Shown in pieces: positions 1 through 9,437 of a DNA stretch of 55,573 nucleotides. Source of the stretch: an uncultured Frankiales bacterium (GTDB taxonomy: Bacteria > Actinomycetota > Actinomycetes > Mycobacteriales > SCTD01); assembly GCA_946479905.1 (NCBI GenBank), contig CAMLIA010000006.1, positions 1-55,573 on the forward strand, given 5' to 3'. The notes under the pieces were generated by a model. It searched no databases. It was given only the letters and a program-made list of their open reading frames with translations, and was not told where the DNA came from. The translations under genes were made by a program, and so were the position numbers. Each line of letters starts with the position of its first letter. The first letter of the stretch is position 1.

Positions 1-201
1 CCGCCCGATCAGGCCGCCGAGGACACCCAGCAGGGCGGTCATCAGCAGGCTGATCCGGCCGTGACCGGGCGCGATGGCCCTCCCGATGAGCCCCAGGACG
101 AGGCCCACGACGAGCGCCCAGACGGCCGACATGAGCGTCGCCCCGATGAACGGGAGCACGACGAAGAGCACCACGATGACGACGAGCAGCGCGAACAGCA
201 C
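1..201 (-). CDS. GlsB/YeaQ/YmgE-type small membrane protein (3' end outside window)
   Basis: Reading the minus strand from a GTG at 201 gives 67 residues before the window ends. The first 25 residues are almost purely hydrophobic. A second hydrophobic stretch leads into [10 protein letters not shown], and a third contains [16 protein letters not shown]. This glycine-rich GR.I.PG pattern and the three-helix layout match the transglycosylase-associated GlsB/YeaQ/YmgE family, small inner-membrane proteins linked to envelope stress with no proven biochemical activity. Only about 20 residues should be missing. On the minus strand TACCCT (208-213) lies 6 nt before the GTG, suggesting a leaderless transcript divergent from hisF. 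Family call fairly secure, function unknown. Confidence 0.75.
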   Translation of the reverse strand, partial: MLFALLVVIVVLFVVLPFIGATLMSAVWALVVGLVLGLIGRAIAPGHGRISLLMTALLGVLGGLIGR

Positions 202-245
202 GACTCCAGGGTAGAGCGTCGTTGTTACGGCTAGCGTTCCTGAGC
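202..245. promoter_or_regulatory. Divergent promoter region between the GlsB-like gene and hisF
   Basis: The two start codons are 44 nt apart and point away from each other. TACCCT on the minus strand (208-213) sits 6 nt before the GTG at 201. TAGCGT on the plus strand (232-237) sits 8 nt before the hisF GTG at 246. Neither gene has a convincing Shine-Dalgarno sequence, so both are read here as candidate leaderless starts. I see no clear -35 boxes. Confidence 0.4.
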
Positions 246-1010
246 GTGACTCTCGCCGTACGCGTCATCCCGTGCCTCGACGTGGACGCCGGCCGGGTCG
301 TCAAGGGGGTCAACTTCACCGACCTGGTCGACGCGGGCGACCCCGTCGAGATGGCCCGGGTCTACGACGCCGAGGGAGCCGACGAGCTGGTCTTCCTCGA
401 CATCACCGCGTCGAGCGGCAGCCGGGAGACGACGTACGACGTGGTGCGCCGCACGGCGGAGCAGGTCTTCATCCCGCTCACGGTCGGTGGCGGCGTGCGC
501 AGCTGCGACGACGTGGACCGGCTGCTGCGGGCCGGCGCGGACAAGGTCGGCGTGAACACCGCCGGGATCGAGCGGCCCGGGCTGCTGAGCGAGATCAGCA
601 GCCGCTTCGGGTCGCAGGTCCTCGTGCTGAGCGTCGACGCCCGTCGTACCCCCAGCGGCTCGTTCGAGGTGACCACGCACGGTGGCCGCACCGGAACCGG
701 CATCGACGCGCTGGAGTGGGCGCAGCGCGGCGAGGAGCTCGGGGTCGGCGAGATCCTGCTCAACTCGATGGACGCCGACGGGACCCGCAAGGGCTACGAC
801 CTGGAGATGCTGCGCGCCGTCCGGTCGCGCGTCTCCGTCCCTGTGATCGCCAGCGGAGGAGCGGGCTCGGTGGACGACTTCGCCCCCGCCGTCCAGGCGG
901 GCGCGGACGCGGTGCTCGCCGCCAGCGTCTTCCACTTCGGGACCATGCGGATCGGTGACGCGAAGGCCGCGCTCCGGGCCGCCGGCTGCACCGTGCGGGA
1001 ATCCCGTTGA
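246..1010 (+). CDS. hisF: Imidazole glycerol phosphate synthase cyclase subunit HisF
   Basis: Cytosolic (beta/alpha)8-barrel enzyme of histidine biosynthesis. With HisH it converts PRFAR and ammonia into imidazole glycerol phosphate and AICAR. The GTG at 246 gives the canonical N-terminus [14 protein letters not shown], whose final Asp is the conserved catalytic acid. The second catalytic Asp is in LSVDARR near residue 130. Phosphate-binding loops TVGGGVRS and ASGGAGS are both present. Length is 254 residues, typical of the family; an upstream TTG at 222 would add 8 residues with no family support. hisH and hisA are not in this window. hisI lies about 4.7 kb downstream, separated by transporter genes. 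Confidence 0.97.
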   Translation: MTLAVRVIPCLDVDAGRVVKGVNFTDLVDAGDPVEMARVYDAEGADELVFLDITASSGSRETTYDVVRRTAEQVFIPLTVGGGVRSCDDVDRLLRAGADKVGVNTAGIERPGLLSEISSRFGSQVLVLSVDARRTPSGSFEVTTHGGRTGTGIDALEWAQRGEELGVGEILLNSMDADGTRKGYDLEMLRAVRSRVSVPVIASGGAGSVDDFAPAVQAGADAVLAASVFHFGTMRIGDAKAALRAAGCTVRESR

Positions 1011-1037
1011 CCTCAACCGGGGTTGAACTGCTTCTGT
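1007..1037 (+). promoter_or_regulatory. Candidate MerR-type promoter/operator before the ABC exporter pair
   Basis: TTGACC (1007-1012) overlaps the hisF stop and is followed at once by an inverted repeat, TCAACC (1013-1018), GG, GGTTGA (1021-1026). A weak -10-like TTCTGT (1032-1037) lies 19 nt after the -35-like box. A symmetric element between -35 and -10 with a 19-20 bp spacer is the known layout of MerR-family promoters (SoxR, MerR). Arms are only 6 bp. If real, transcription would start at about 1044, favouring the ATG at 1048 for the downstream gene. No merR gene is in the window. Confidence 0.35.
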
Positions 1038-2859
1038 GAACCCCGACATGGACACCCCGCCACGCACCTCCCGGCAGGTCATCGTCCGCGGGCTCTCGAT
1101 CCTGTGGCTGGCCGTCAAGGAGGAGCCGAGGGTCTTCGCCGTCTCGGCGGCCGGCAGCGCCCTGTTCGGGGGCATGACGATCGGCCAGGCGTATGCGTTC
1201 GGCCACATCACCAGCACGGTCATCGAGCCGTCCATCAAGCGCGGCGACGCCACCACCGCCGCGCTCACCGGTGCGGTGCTGCTGGTCCTCGGGGTCGCCA
1301 CGCTGAAGGTCGTCGGCATCCTCGGCCGCCGGCTGGGCGCCGGGATCATGCAGTACCGCCTGCAGGCGACCTACCGCAAGCGCGTCACCCGGCGGTACCT
1401 CGAGCTCCCGCTCGAGTGGCACCAGCAGCACCCCACCGGCGAGCTGCTGTCCAACGCCAACAGCGACGTCGAGGCGACGTGGTACCCGATCGCGCCCTTC
1501 CCGTTCGCCTTCGGCGTCGTCTTCATGCTGATCGGGACGCTCACGCTGCTGTTCTTCACCGACCCGGTGCTGGCTGTCGTGGGTTCGATCATCTTCCCGG
1601 CGATCGCGGTGCTCACCGTGGTCTACAGCAGCCGGATGTCGCCGCTCATGACGCGTGCGCAGCAGCTGCGCGGCGAGGTCAGCACGATCGCCCACGAGTC
1701 CTTCGACGGCGCGCTGGTCGTCAAGACGCTCGGCCGCGAGACCTTCGAGACCGAGCGCTTCACCGCCAAGAGCCGCGAGCTGCGTGACACCCTCGTGCAG
1801 GTCGGCCGGGTGCGCGGCCTGTTCGACCCGCTCATGGAGGCGCTGCCGGTCATCGGCGTGCTGATGGTGCTCGTCGTCGGGACGAGCCGGGTGGGCAGCG
1901 GCCACCTCGACAGCGGCACCCTGGTGCGCGTCGCCTACCTGTTCACGCTGCTGGCCTTCCCGGTCAGGGCCATCGGGTGGGTCCTCAACGAGCTGCCGCG
2001 CAGCGTCGTCGGCTACGACCGGGTGCTGCGGGTCCTCGAGGCCGAGGGCGAGCAGCAGTTCGGTACGACGACAGCGACCCACGACGGGCCGGTGGCCCTC
2101 GACGTCGACGAGGTCTCGTTCGCCTACGGCGAGGAGCAGGTGCTGCACGAGGTGTCCTTCGACGTGGCTCCCGGCAGGACGGTCGCGGTCGTGGGCCCCA
2201 CCGGCGCGGGCAAGTCGACGCTCGTGACGCTGCTGGTCCGGCTCGTCGACCCGCTGTCGGGCGTCGTCTCCTACGACGGCACCGACGTGCGCGCCTTCGC
2301 GCCCGGGCAGCTCGCGACCGTCGCCGCGCTGGCACCGCAGACGACCTTCCTGTTCGACGACACCGTCCGCGGCAACGTGACGCTCGGCGCCGACATGAGC
2401 GACGAGCAGATCTGGGCGGCGCTGCGGGTGGCGCAGGCGGACGGGTTCGTCGCCGCCCTCGCCAAGGGGCTCGACACGGTCGTCGGCGAGCGGGGGACGA
2501 CGCTGTCCGGCGGGCAGCGGCAGCGGCTGGCCCTGGCACGCGCCGTGGCCCGCAACCCGCGGCTGCTCGTGCTCGACGACGCCACGTCCTCGGTCGACCC
2601 CTCCGTCGAGCAGCGCATCCTCGCCGGGCTCCGGGGGTCGGCGACCGCGAGCACCGTCGTCGTCGTGGCGTACCGGCGGGCGACCATCGCGCTGGCCGAC
2701 GAGGTCGTGTTCGTGGAGGACGGCCGGCTCGTCGACCGCGGCAGCCACGACGAGCTGCGGGCGCGCTGCCCCGGCTACCGCGACCTCGTCACGGCCTACG
2801 AGCGGGCCGAGGCCGAGCGCGAGGCCGAGCACGCCGGCGACGAGCGGGAGACCGTCTGA
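1036..2859 (+). CDS. ABC exporter half-transporter with a degenerate ATPase site
   Basis: Membrane domain in roughly the first 330 residues, then an ATPase domain. This is the type IV (multidrug-like) exporter fold. Walker A is GPTGAGKST near residue 386 and the signature is LSGGQRQR. The catalytic glutamate after Walker B is replaced by aspartate (LVLDDATSSVD, D515), and the switch histidine is replaced by tyrosine (AYRRAT, Y546). These losses mark the degenerate half of a heterodimeric exporter, as in TM287/288 or BmrCD. The next gene, overlapping by one base, supplies the intact half. GTG at 1036 or ATG at 1048 could be the start. Substrate unknown. Confidence 0.9.
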   Translation: MNPDMDTPPRTSRQVIVRGLSILWLAVKEEPRVFAVSAAGSALFGGMTIGQAYAFGHITSTVIEPSIKRGDATTAALTGAVLLVLGVATLKVVGILGRRLGAGIMQYRLQATYRKRVTRRYLELPLEWHQQHPTGELLSNANSDVEATWYPIAPFPFAFGVVFMLIGTLTLLFFTDPVLAVVGSIIFPAIAVLTVVYSSRMSPLMTRAQQLRGEVSTIAHESFDGALVVKTLGRETFETERFTAKSRELRDTLVQVGRVRGLFDPLMEALPVIGVLMVLVVGTSRVGSGHLDSGTLVRVAYLFTLLAFPVRAIGWVLNELPRSVVGYDRVLRVLEAEGEQQFGTTTATHDGPVALDVDEVSFAYGEEQVLHEVSFDVAPGRTVAVVGPTGAGKSTLVTLLVRLVDPLSGVVSYDGTDVRAFAPGQLATVAALAPQTTFLFDDTVRGNVTLGADMSDEQIWAALRVAQADGFVAALAKGLDTVVGERGTTLSGGQRQRLALARAVARNPRLLVLDDATSSVDPSVEQRILAGLRGSATASTVVVVAYRRATIALADEVVFVEDGRLVDRGSHDELRARCPGYRDLVTAYERAEAEREAEHAGDERETV

Positions 2860-4631
2860 TGGGCACCGTCGACGTCGCGACCGTCGAGCGCGGGTCGTTC
2901 GGGACCCTCGCCCACGGCCTCAAGGTCGCGCCGGAGTTCCGCGCGGGGCTGCCGACCACCCTCGGGCTGGCGCTGCTCAGCACGGCCGGTCGGGTCGTCG
3001 TACCCCTCGCCGTGCAGCAGACCATCGACCACGGCCTCAACCGGGCGACGCCCGACCTCGGCCTCGTGCGGGTCGCCTGCGGGCTGGCCGCCCTCGCCGT
3101 CGTGGTCACCGCGGTCGCCAACTACCTCATGAACGTGCGGCTCTACCGCACCACCGAGGACGGGCTGCTGGCCCTGCGCACCCGGGCGTTCCGGCGGGTG
3201 CACGACCTGTCGATGCTCCACCAGGCCACCGAGCGGCGCGGCTCGCTCGTCAGCCGGGTGACGGGTGACGTCGACACGATCAGCACGTTCATGCAGTTCG
3301 GCGGGCTGCTCATCGTCATCTCCGTCGCGCAGCTCGTGCTCGCGACCGCCGTCATGCTCTGGTGGTCGTGGGTCCTCACCCTCGTCGTCTACGTCTGCAT
3401 GCTGCCCCTCGCCCTCTCGCTGCGCGTGTTCCAGCAGAAGCTGCAGGTCGCCTACGGCGCGGTGCGCGCCCGCATCGGCGAGCTGCTCGGAGCGATCTCC
3501 GAGTCCGTCGTCGGGGCCCCGGTGATCCGGGCGTACGGCGCGCAGGCACGCACCGCGCAGCGCGTCGACGAGGCCGTCACGAGGACCCGGCAGGCGCAGA
3601 CCCGGGCCCAGACGATCGCGGCCACGACCTTCTGCTCCGGTGAGGTGACCACCGCGCTGGCCAACAGCGCGGTGATCGTCGTCGGCGTGCTGCTCGCGAT
3701 CGACGGCCACCTGACGGTCGGCCGGCTCATCGGGTTCCTGTTCCTCGTCACGCTCTTCGTGCAGCCCGTGCAGGTGGCGACGGAGGTCCTCAACGAGGCG
3801 CAGAACGCGATCGCCGGCATGCGCCGCGTCCTCGGGGTCCTGGACACCCCGACCGACGTCGGCGACCCCACGCCCGGGCTGGCGCTGCCGGACGGTCCCG
3901 TCGCCGTCGCGTTCGAGCACGTCTGCTTCGCCTACGACCTGGGGCGCGACGTGCTGCACGACGTCGACCTCACCATCGAGCCGCAGAGCCGGGTCGCCGT
4001 CGTCGGCGAGACGGGGTCGGGGAAGACCACGTTCGCCAAGCTGCTCACCCGGCTGATGGACCCGACCCGGGGACGGGTGCTGCTCAGCGGCGTGCCGCTG
4101 GACCAGGTGTCGTTCGACTCGCTGCGCCGGCGGGTCGTCATGGTGCCGCAGGACGGCTTCCTGTTCGACACCACGATCGCCGACAACGTCCGCTACGGCC
4201 GGCCCGACGCGACCGACGACGACATCGAGCTCGCCTTCACCGAGCTCGGGCTGCTCGACTGGCTCGCCACGCTGCCGGACGGGATCCGCTCCCACGTCGG
4301 GGAGCGCGGCGAGTCGCTGTCGGTCGGGGAGCGCCAGCTCGTCGCGATCGCGCGGGCCTACGTCGCCGACCCCGACCTGCTCGTGCTCGACGAGGCCACC
4401 AGTGCGGTGGACCCCGCGACCGAGGTCCGGCTGGCGCGGGCGCTCGACTCCCTCACCCGGGGCCGCACGACGCTGACCATCGCCCACCGGCTCTCGACCG
4501 CGGAGGCGGCGGACGAGGTGATCGTCGTGGACAAGGGCGTGGTCGTGCAGCGCGGGCCGCACCGCGAGCTGGTGGCCGTGCCGGGGGTCTACGCCGAGCT
4601 GCACAGCAGCTGGGTCAGCCAGTCCCGGTGA
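2859..4631 (+). CDS. ABC exporter half-transporter with the consensus catalytic site
   Basis: Partner of the preceding gene; its ATG overlaps the upstream TGA (ATGA). 590 residues, with six probable membrane segments then an ATPase domain. Walker A is GETGSGKTT, Walker [13 protein letters not shown] with the catalytic Glu, and the H-loop IAHRLST has its His. Its own signature is altered to LSVGERQL in place of LSGGQ. In a dimer this divergent signature would pair with the degenerate Walker A/B of the partner, and the partner's perfect LSGGQ with the intact site here. That complementarity is strong evidence for an obligate heterodimer. Likely exports a lipid or hydrophobic compound; the substrate cannot be told from sequence. 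Confidence 0.92.
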   Translation: MGTVDVATVERGSFGTLAHGLKVAPEFRAGLPTTLGLALLSTAGRVVVPLAVQQTIDHGLNRATPDLGLVRVACGLAALAVVVTAVANYLMNVRLYRTTEDGLLALRTRAFRRVHDLSMLHQATERRGSLVSRVTGDVDTISTFMQFGGLLIVISVAQLVLATAVMLWWSWVLTLVVYVCMLPLALSLRVFQQKLQVAYGAVRARIGELLGAISESVVGAPVIRAYGAQARTAQRVDEAVTRTRQAQTRAQTIAATTFCSGEVTTALANSAVIVVGVLLAIDGHLTVGRLIGFLFLVTLFVQPVQVATEVLNEAQNAIAGMRRVLGVLDTPTDVGDPTPGLALPDGPVAVAFEHVCFAYDLGRDVLHDVDLTIEPQSRVAVVGETGSGKTTFAKLLTRLMDPTRGRVLLSGVPLDQVSFDSLRRRVVMVPQDGFLFDTTIADNVRYGRPDATDDDIELAFTELGLLDWLATLPDGIRSHVGERGESLSVGERQLVAIARAYVADPDLLVLDEATSAVDPATEVRLARALDSLTRGRTTLTIAHRLSTAEAADEVIVVDKGVVVQRGPHRELVAVPGVYAELHSSWVSQSR

Positions 4632-5761
4632 GGAGGGCCGAGCAGCGCGGGCTGGTGCTCGCCTTCGTCGCCATGGGGGCCTTCTGGGGCGCCTGGTCGG
4701 CGAGCCTGCCTGCGGTACGACGCCAGGCCGGCGTCTCCGACGGCGAGCTCGGGCTGGCCATGGCCGCCGTCGCGGTCGTGTCGGTGCCGGTCATGGCCGT
4801 CGCCGGTCGGCTCACCGACCGCTTCGGGCCGCGTCGGGTGCTGCCCGCCGCTGCCCTGATCTTCGCCGCCGTGGCCCCGCTTCCCGCGCTGGCGCACTCG
4901 CTGACCGGGCTGGTCCTGGCCCTGGCCCTCATCGGGGTGGGCACCGGCGCGCTGGACCTCACCATGAACGCTGCGGCCGCGGGCTGGGAGCGGCTCGAGC
5001 GCACCCACCTGATGAGCACCGTGCACGCCGCGTTCAGCGCCGGCGTCCTCGTGGGTGCTGTCTTCGCCGGCCTCGCCCGCCAGGCGGGAGCCGGACCGCT
5101 GCCCATCCTCGGGACCGTCGCCGTCGGCACCGCTCTCGTGGCGGTCACGCAGCCGCCGTACCGCAAGCTGCCGGCGGAGCCGTCCGGGCGCACCCGGCGG
5201 AGGCTGCCGCCGTTCCTCGTCGGGATCGGGCTGCTGACCGCAGGGGCGTTCCTGTGCGAGGACGCCCTGCAGTCGTGGAGCGCGCTGCGGCTGGAGCGCG
5301 GCCTCGGCGCGACGCCCGCGGTCAGCGGGCTGGGACCCGGCCTCTTCGCCGGGTCGATGGCGATCGGGCGGTTGGCCGGCGGCTGGTTGTCCAGGCGGTT
5401 CGCCGCCCGGGTGGTGTTCCGCGTCGCCGCGGCCGTGCTCGCCGTCGGTGCCGTGGTCGTCGCCGCGGCGCCCACGGCCGGGATCGCGCTGGCCGGTCTG
5501 GTCGTCGCCGGTGCCGGCACGTCGGTGCTGGCCCCGGTCCTCTACTCCGCGGTCGGGAACCGCTCCGAGCCCGGGCGGCAGGGCGCCGACCTCGCGACGG
5601 TCGCCGGCATCGGGTACGCCGGGTTCCTCACCGGCCCGCCGCTGGTGGGCGCCGTCTCCGCCGGGACCTCACTGCCCGTCGCCCTCGCCGGCCTCGGCGG
5701 CATCGGGCTGCTGCTGGCCGCACTCGGTCCCTTGCTCCTCTCTGGGAAGATGTCCTCATGA
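4628..5761 (+). CDS. Major facilitator superfamily transporter
   Basis: 377 residues, very hydrophobic, compatible with about 12 membrane helices. The cytoplasmic loop [12 protein letters not shown] after the second helix is the MFS motif A. A charged, proline/arginine-rich stretch near residue 185 ([12 protein letters not shown]) separates the two six-helix halves. The GTG start overlaps the upstream TGA, and its own TGA overlaps the hisI ATG (ATGA), so it is translationally coupled on both sides. It may export the same class of compound as the ABC pair, or simply have entered a gap in the his-trp block. Substrate unknown. Confidence 0.85.
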   Translation: MRRAEQRGLVLAFVAMGAFWGAWSASLPAVRRQAGVSDGELGLAMAAVAVVSVPVMAVAGRLTDRFGPRRVLPAAALIFAAVAPLPALAHSLTGLVLALALIGVGTGALDLTMNAAAAGWERLERTHLMSTVHAAFSAGVLVGAVFAGLARQAGAGPLPILGTVAVGTALVAVTQPPYRKLPAEPSGRTRRRLPPFLVGIGLLTAGAFLCEDALQSWSALRLERGLGATPAVSGLGPGLFAGSMAIGRLAGGWLSRRFAARVVFRVAAAVLAVGAVVVAAAPTAGIALAGLVVAGAGTSVLAPVLYSAVGNRSEPGRQGADLATVAGIGYAGFLTGPPLVGAVSAGTSLPVALAGLGGIGLLLAALGPLLLSGKMSS

Positions 5762-6135
5762 ACACTGCAGTCCGCCCCACCGACCTCGACCCCGCCCTTG
5801 CCGCCCAGCTCAAGCGCGACGCCGACGGCCTCGTCGTCGCCGTCTGCCAGCAGCACGACACCGGCGAGGTGCTCATGGTCGGCTGGATGGACGACGAGGC
5901 GCTGCACCGCACCCTGACCACCGGCCGCTGCACCTACTGGTCCCGCTCCCGCCAGGAGTACTGGGTGAAGGGCGAGACCTCCGGGTCGCAGCAGTGGGTC
6001 AAGTCCGTCGCGCTGGACTGCGACGGCGACACCCTGCTGGTGAAGGTCGACCAGGTGGGGGGTGCCTGCCACACCGGTGACCGGACCTGCTTCGACGCGA
6101 AGGTCCTCCCGGCCGTGGTGGGCGAACGGCCGTGA
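5758..6135 (+). CDS. hisI: Phosphoribosyl-AMP cyclohydrolase HisI
   Basis: Third step of histidine biosynthesis: hydrolytic opening of the adenine ring of PR-AMP. 125 residues, the size of the monofunctional enzyme; the PR-ATP pyrophosphohydrolase (HisE) domain is absent and must be separate. Motifs seen: [26 protein letters not shown], the metal-binding DCDGDTLL, and the zinc motif [12 protein letters not shown] overlaps the preceding stop, and a GGGAAGA element lies just upstream. The next gene, trpE, starts inside its stop codon (GTGA). Confidence 0.97.
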   Translation: MNTAVRPTDLDPALAAQLKRDADGLVVAVCQQHDTGEVLMVGWMDDEALHRTLTTGRCTYWSRSRQEYWVKGETSGSQQWVKSVALDCDGDTLLVKVDQVGGACHTGDRTCFDAKVLPAVVGERP

Positions 6136-7607
6136 GGCTCGGGGTCACCACCCCGTCGGCCGCCGACTTCGCCACCCTGGACCAGCCGCTCGTCCCCGTG
6201 GTGCGGCGCCTGCTCGCGGACGGCGAGACCGCCGTCGGCGTCTACCGCAAGCTCGCGCAGAACCGGCCGGGCACGTTCCTGCTGGAGTCGGCGGAGCAGG
6301 GCAAGTGGTCGCGCTGGTCGTTCGTGGGTGTCCGCTGCGCGTCGGTGCTGACCGAGCGGGACGGGGTCGCGCTCTGGCTCGGCGACGGGCTGCCGACGAC
6401 GTCGACCGACCCGCTGGAGGCGCTGCGCGAGGCGCACGCGCTGCTGCAGTCCCCGCACGTCGACGGCCTGCCGCCCTTCACCGGCGGCCTGGTCGGCTAC
6501 CTGTCGTACGACGTGGTCCGCCGTCTCGAGCGGCTGCCCTCCACCGTGCCCGACGAGCTGGGCATGCCCGAGCTCACGATGATGCTGGCCACGGACCTGG
6601 CGGTCCTCGACCACTCCGACGGCTCGGTGTGGCTGATCGCCAACGTCGTGCGCGGCGGGTCCTACGAGGACGCCGTCGCCCGCCTCGACGACATGGCGGC
6701 CGCGCTGGCCAAGCCGTCGGAGCCGTCGGTGGCGGTGCTCGACCTGGACGCGCCGCCGACCTTCGCGTCCCGGTCCGGCAAGGAGACCTACCAGGCCGGC
6801 GTCGAGACGGTGAAGGAGCACATCCGGGCCGGCGACGCCTTCCAGGTGGTGCTCTCCCAGCGCTTCGAGGTGGCCACCGACGTGGACGCGCTCGACGTCT
6901 ACCGGGTGCTGCGCGCGACCAACCCGTCGCCGTACATGTACCTGCTGCGGTTCGCCGGGCGGGAGTCGCCGTACGACGTCGTCGGCTCCTCACCCGAGGC
7001 GCTGGTGACGGTGTCCGGGGGCGAGGCCGTGCTGCACCCCATCGCGGGCACCCGCCCGCGCGGCGGCACGCCTGAGGAGGACACCGCACTCGGCGTCGAG
7101 ATGCTCGCCGACCCGAAGGAGCGCTCCGAGCACGTGATGCTGGTCGACCTCGGCCGCAACGACCTCGGCAGGGTCTGCTCGCCCGGCACGGTCGACGTCG
7201 TCGACTTCATGTCGGTGGAGCGGTACTCGCACGTCATGCACATCGTCTCCACCGTGGTGGGCCAGGTGGCGCCGGGCCGGTCCGCGTTCGACGTGCTCTG
7301 CGCGACCTTCCCTGCGGGCACGCTGTCGGGCGCCCCGAAGGTCCGCGCGATGGAGATCATCGAGTCGCTCGAGCCGGTCCGCCGCAACCTCTACGGCGGG
7401 TGCGTCGGCTACCTCGGGGCCTCGGGCGACATGGACATGGCCATCGCGATCCGGACCGCGGTCCTGCACGCCGGCCGGGCCGTCGTCCAGGCGGGCGCCG
7501 GCCTGGTCGCCGACAGCGATCCCGCAACCGAGCACGCCGAGTGCGAGAACAAGGCAGCCGCCGTGCTGCGCGCCATCGCCGCGGCCGAGACCCTGCGCGG
7601 CGCGTGA
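6132..7607 (+). CDS. trpE: Anthranilate synthase component I TrpE
   Basis: Converts chorismate to anthranilate with glutamine-derived ammonia from TrpG, the committed step of tryptophan synthesis. 491 residues. The N-terminal domain has [17 protein letters not shown], whose LLES motif binds tryptophan for feedback inhibition. The C-terminal chorismate-binding domain shows [29 protein letters not shown] and [12 protein letters not shown], all family signatures. The GTG start overlaps the hisI stop, so his and trp genes are coupled here. trpG and trpD are not in the window. Confidence 0.97.
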   Translation: MRLGVTTPSAADFATLDQPLVPVVRRLLADGETAVGVYRKLAQNRPGTFLLESAEQGKWSRWSFVGVRCASVLTERDGVALWLGDGLPTTSTDPLEALREAHALLQSPHVDGLPPFTGGLVGYLSYDVVRRLERLPSTVPDELGMPELTMMLATDLAVLDHSDGSVWLIANVVRGGSYEDAVARLDDMAAALAKPSEPSVAVLDLDAPPTFASRSGKETYQAGVETVKEHIRAGDAFQVVLSQRFEVATDVDALDVYRVLRATNPSPYMYLLRFAGRESPYDVVGSSPEALVTVSGGEAVLHPIAGTRPRGGTPEEDTALGVEMLADPKERSEHVMLVDLGRNDLGRVCSPGTVDVVDFMSVERYSHVMHIVSTVVGQVAPGRSAFDVLCATFPAGTLSGAPKVRAMEIIESLEPVRRNLYGGCVGYLGASGDMDMAIAIRTAVLHAGRAVVQAGAGLVADSDPATEHAECENKAAAVLRAIAAAETLRGA

Positions 7608-8185
7608 GCCCCCGCCGCGAGCTCTGGACGGCCGTCGCGCTCTGCCTGGCCGGGTCTGCGCTCGTGCTGCTCGCGGTCCGGCAGGCGTGGGTCTCCTACC
7701 CCGTCGACAACGGCCTGACGATCCGGGACGTCCGGGCCGGCGTGCGGGGCACGTCGGTGGCCGGTGCCGCGCAGGCGCTGAGCCTCGTCGGGTTCGCCGG
7801 GGTCGTCGCGATCGCCGCCACCAGGCGCCGCGGCCGCGTGGTCGTCGGTGCGCTCGTCGCCCTCGCCGGGGCGCTCGTGGTCGCCGACCTCGTCAGCCTG
7901 CTCGTCCGCGGCCTCGGGCACGAGCTCGCCACCGCCGGCTGCCGGGGCCTGTGCCTGATCCCGAAGGGACGCTACGACGCCGAGCCCACCTGGGCCTGGC
8001 CCGTGCTCGCGCTGCTGGGCGGTCTGGTGATGTCGGCCGGCGGGGCGCTCGTCGCGGTGCGGGGCGCCCGGTGGTCCGCGCTCTCCTCGTCGTACGAGGT
8101 GCCGGCAGCGCGTGAGACCGCACCTGTCCCGACCGACAAGAGCACCTGGGACGCCCTCGACCGCGGCGACGACCCCACCGCCTGA
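7604..8185 (+). CDS. Trp-operon-associated conserved membrane protein (TIGR02234/Trp_oprn_chp type)
   Basis: 193 residues starting at a GTG that overlaps the trpE stop. Four hydrophobic segments are visible at about residues 8-26, 47-64, 70-90 and 125-147, with a pair of cysteines (AGCRGLCLIP) in the loop before the last one. A protein of this size and topology between trpE and trpC is a recognised actinobacterial family of unknown function. The loop cysteines could form a disulfide outside the membrane; that is a guess. The C-terminal tail is hydrophilic. Confidence 0.85.
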   Translation: MSPRRELWTAVALCLAGSALVLLAVRQAWVSYPVDNGLTIRDVRAGVRGTSVAGAAQALSLVGFAGVVAIAATRRRGRVVVGALVALAGALVVADLVSLLVRGLGHELATAGCRGLCLIPKGRYDAEPTWAWPVLALLGGLVMSAGGALVAVRGARWSALSSSYEVPAARETAPVPTDKSTWDALDRGDDPTA

Positions 8186-8199
8186 CCCCCGGGGGCGAG

Positions 8200-8243
8200 G
8201 TGTGCCGCGCTGCGCGCGTCTCTCACGCGGCGGAGCGGCACAC
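8200..8243. repeat. Palindromic repeat copy 1, downstream of the AbiEi/DUF559-like gene
   Basis: 44-bp imperfect palindrome. The outer arms GTGTGCCGC (8200-8208) and GCGGCACAC (8235-8243) are perfect complements, and inner arms CGCGCGT and ACGCGG continue the stem around a loop of C/T. Same length and layout as copy 3 at 9350-9393 on the other side of the gene. No T tract follows. Confidence 0.7.
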
Positions 8244-8263
8244 ACCGCAGGGGTGGGTCGTCC

Positions 8264-8303
8264 GTGCCGCGGCGAGCGGGATTCCTGTGCGGGGGAGCGG
8301 CAC
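8264..8303. repeat. Palindromic repeat copy 2, downstream of the AbiEi/DUF559-like gene
   Basis: 40-bp imperfect palindrome with outer arms GTGCCGC (8264-8270) and GCGGCAC (8297-8303) and a less well paired interior. It ends GGAGCGGCACGCAT, nearly identical to the end of copy 3 (CCAGCGGCACGCAT). Lies about 20 bp from copy 1 and reaches to 4 bp from the stop codon of the minus-strand gene at 8307. Confidence 0.65.
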
Positions 8304-8306
8304 GCA

Positions 8307-9230
8307 TCACGCTGCGCCCCAGCCACGAGTGCGGCGGTCGACGATCTCGCGGATCTCCCGGCGTACCGCCGCCCGGTCGTCGAGGACACCCTCCCGGAAG
8401 CGCGTGGTGTGCCAGCCGCGGGTGAACATGCTGCGGTCGCGTGACTGGTCGGCGGCGATCTGCGCGTCGGTCGAGTGGAACAGCAACCCGTCGGCCTCGA
8501 AGGCCAGCTTGAGGCGCGGAACGGCGACGTCGAGGCGCGCGAGCTCCGATCCGTCACGGTTGGCCACCACGAGCTGCCGCACCACCTCGTGCGCGGGCAC
8601 GACGTAGCACACGTCGTCGTGCAGACGGTCCTCGAGCAAGGACTCCCGCTCGGCGGTCCAGAGCGCGACGACGTCCATCACGAGCCGCACGCTCGGGCGG
8701 CGGTTGAGCTCGGCCGCGACGAGGCGAACCTCGTCGGCGGTGGTGCACCCGCGGCGGATGGCGCTGAGCAGGACCGCCTCCAGCTGCCTGCGGGTCAGCC
8801 GCTCGGCCAGGTCGACGACGGTCCGGTCCGCCAACGCGTAGCGGATCAGCCCGGACCGCAGCTGCAGCTTCGGGTACGACCGGGTGCGCGAGATCTGGAC
8901 CAGACCACGGCTGCGTCGCGTGTCCGCGTACGGCGTCGTGAGGCATGCGTGCTCGTTGTCCGGCACCCAGAAGCCGTGGCGTCGCGCGGCGCTCTCGTGG
9001 CTGAGCATGCTGCGGGGGATCCAGAGCATGCCCGCCGCTTCCAGGAGCTCCCGGGTCACCTCCACGCCGGCGGGCGCGACGACGCCGGGCAGCACCTGCT
9101 GCCAGATGCCACTGCGCACCAGGTCACCCACGGTCCGGCCGCTGTCGACCGCGGTGACGTCGGCGGCGTCGAGCAGCCCGTGCTGCTGGCGGGCGCGCGC
9201 CATCAGGGCCTTGGTCACGCGGCGATCCAT
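8307..9230 (-). CDS. AbiEi-antitoxin-like protein with a DUF559/Vsr-type C-terminal domain
   Basis: 307 residues from an ATG at 9230, reading against the trp genes. The N-terminus (QHGLLDAADV, LVRSGIWQQVLPGVV) matches the winged-helix of AbiEi-type antitoxins, followed by SHESAARRHGF in the middle domain. The C-terminal ~100 residues contain LDVAVPRLKLAFEADGLLFHS and a downstream TRGWHTTRFREG, the layout of the DUF559/very-short-patch-repair endonuclease-like fold. Such proteins are common and uncharacterised in actinobacteria. No adjacent AbiEii nucleotidyltransferase toxin is present. The gene splits the trp cluster and has palindromic repeats on both sides. Start uncertain, as there is no Shine-Dalgarno; a longer GTG reading frame to 9455 looks non-coding. 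Confidence 0.8.
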   Translation of the reverse strand: MDRRVTKALMARARQQHGLLDAADVTAVDSGRTVGDLVRSGIWQQVLPGVVAPAGVEVTRELLEAAGMLWIPRSMLSHESAARRHGFWVPDNEHACLTTPYADTRRSRGLVQISRTRSYPKLQLRSGLIRYALADRTVVDLAERLTRRQLEAVLLSAIRRGCTTADEVRLVAAELNRRPSVRLVMDVVALWTAERESLLEDRLHDDVCYVVPAHEVVRQLVVANRDGSELARLDVAVPRLKLAFEADGLLFHSTDAQIAADQSRDRSMFTRGWHTTRFREGVLDDRAAVRREIREIVDRRTRGWGAA

Positions 9231-9349
9231 GCCGGGAGGGTGCCGCAATCGGGCTGCCCCGGCCGGTGCGCCTGTGGACACCTGGATGCGTGCCGCTCCG
9301 GGCCGGAGTCCCACGCGCGGGCACGGCACACATGGGGAGATCGGCTCAG

Positions 9350-9393
9350 GTGTGCCGCTCCGCGCGTCACTCCTGCGCGGACCAGCGGCACGC
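9350..9393. repeat. Palindromic repeat copy 3, upstream of the AbiEi/DUF559-like gene
   Basis: 44-bp imperfect palindrome, outer arms GTGTGCCGC (9350-9358) and GCGGCACGC (9385-9393), inner arms CCGCGCG and CGCGG. It shares start, end and length with copy 1. A half-copy CGGCACAC (9324-9331) just before it could pair with GTGTGCCG (9350-9357), giving an alternative hairpin. Confidence 0.7.
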
Positions 9394-9437
9394 ATCGGGG
9401 GCGGGACCCCGGATGAGGGGCCGCCAGGCCGCCGGTC

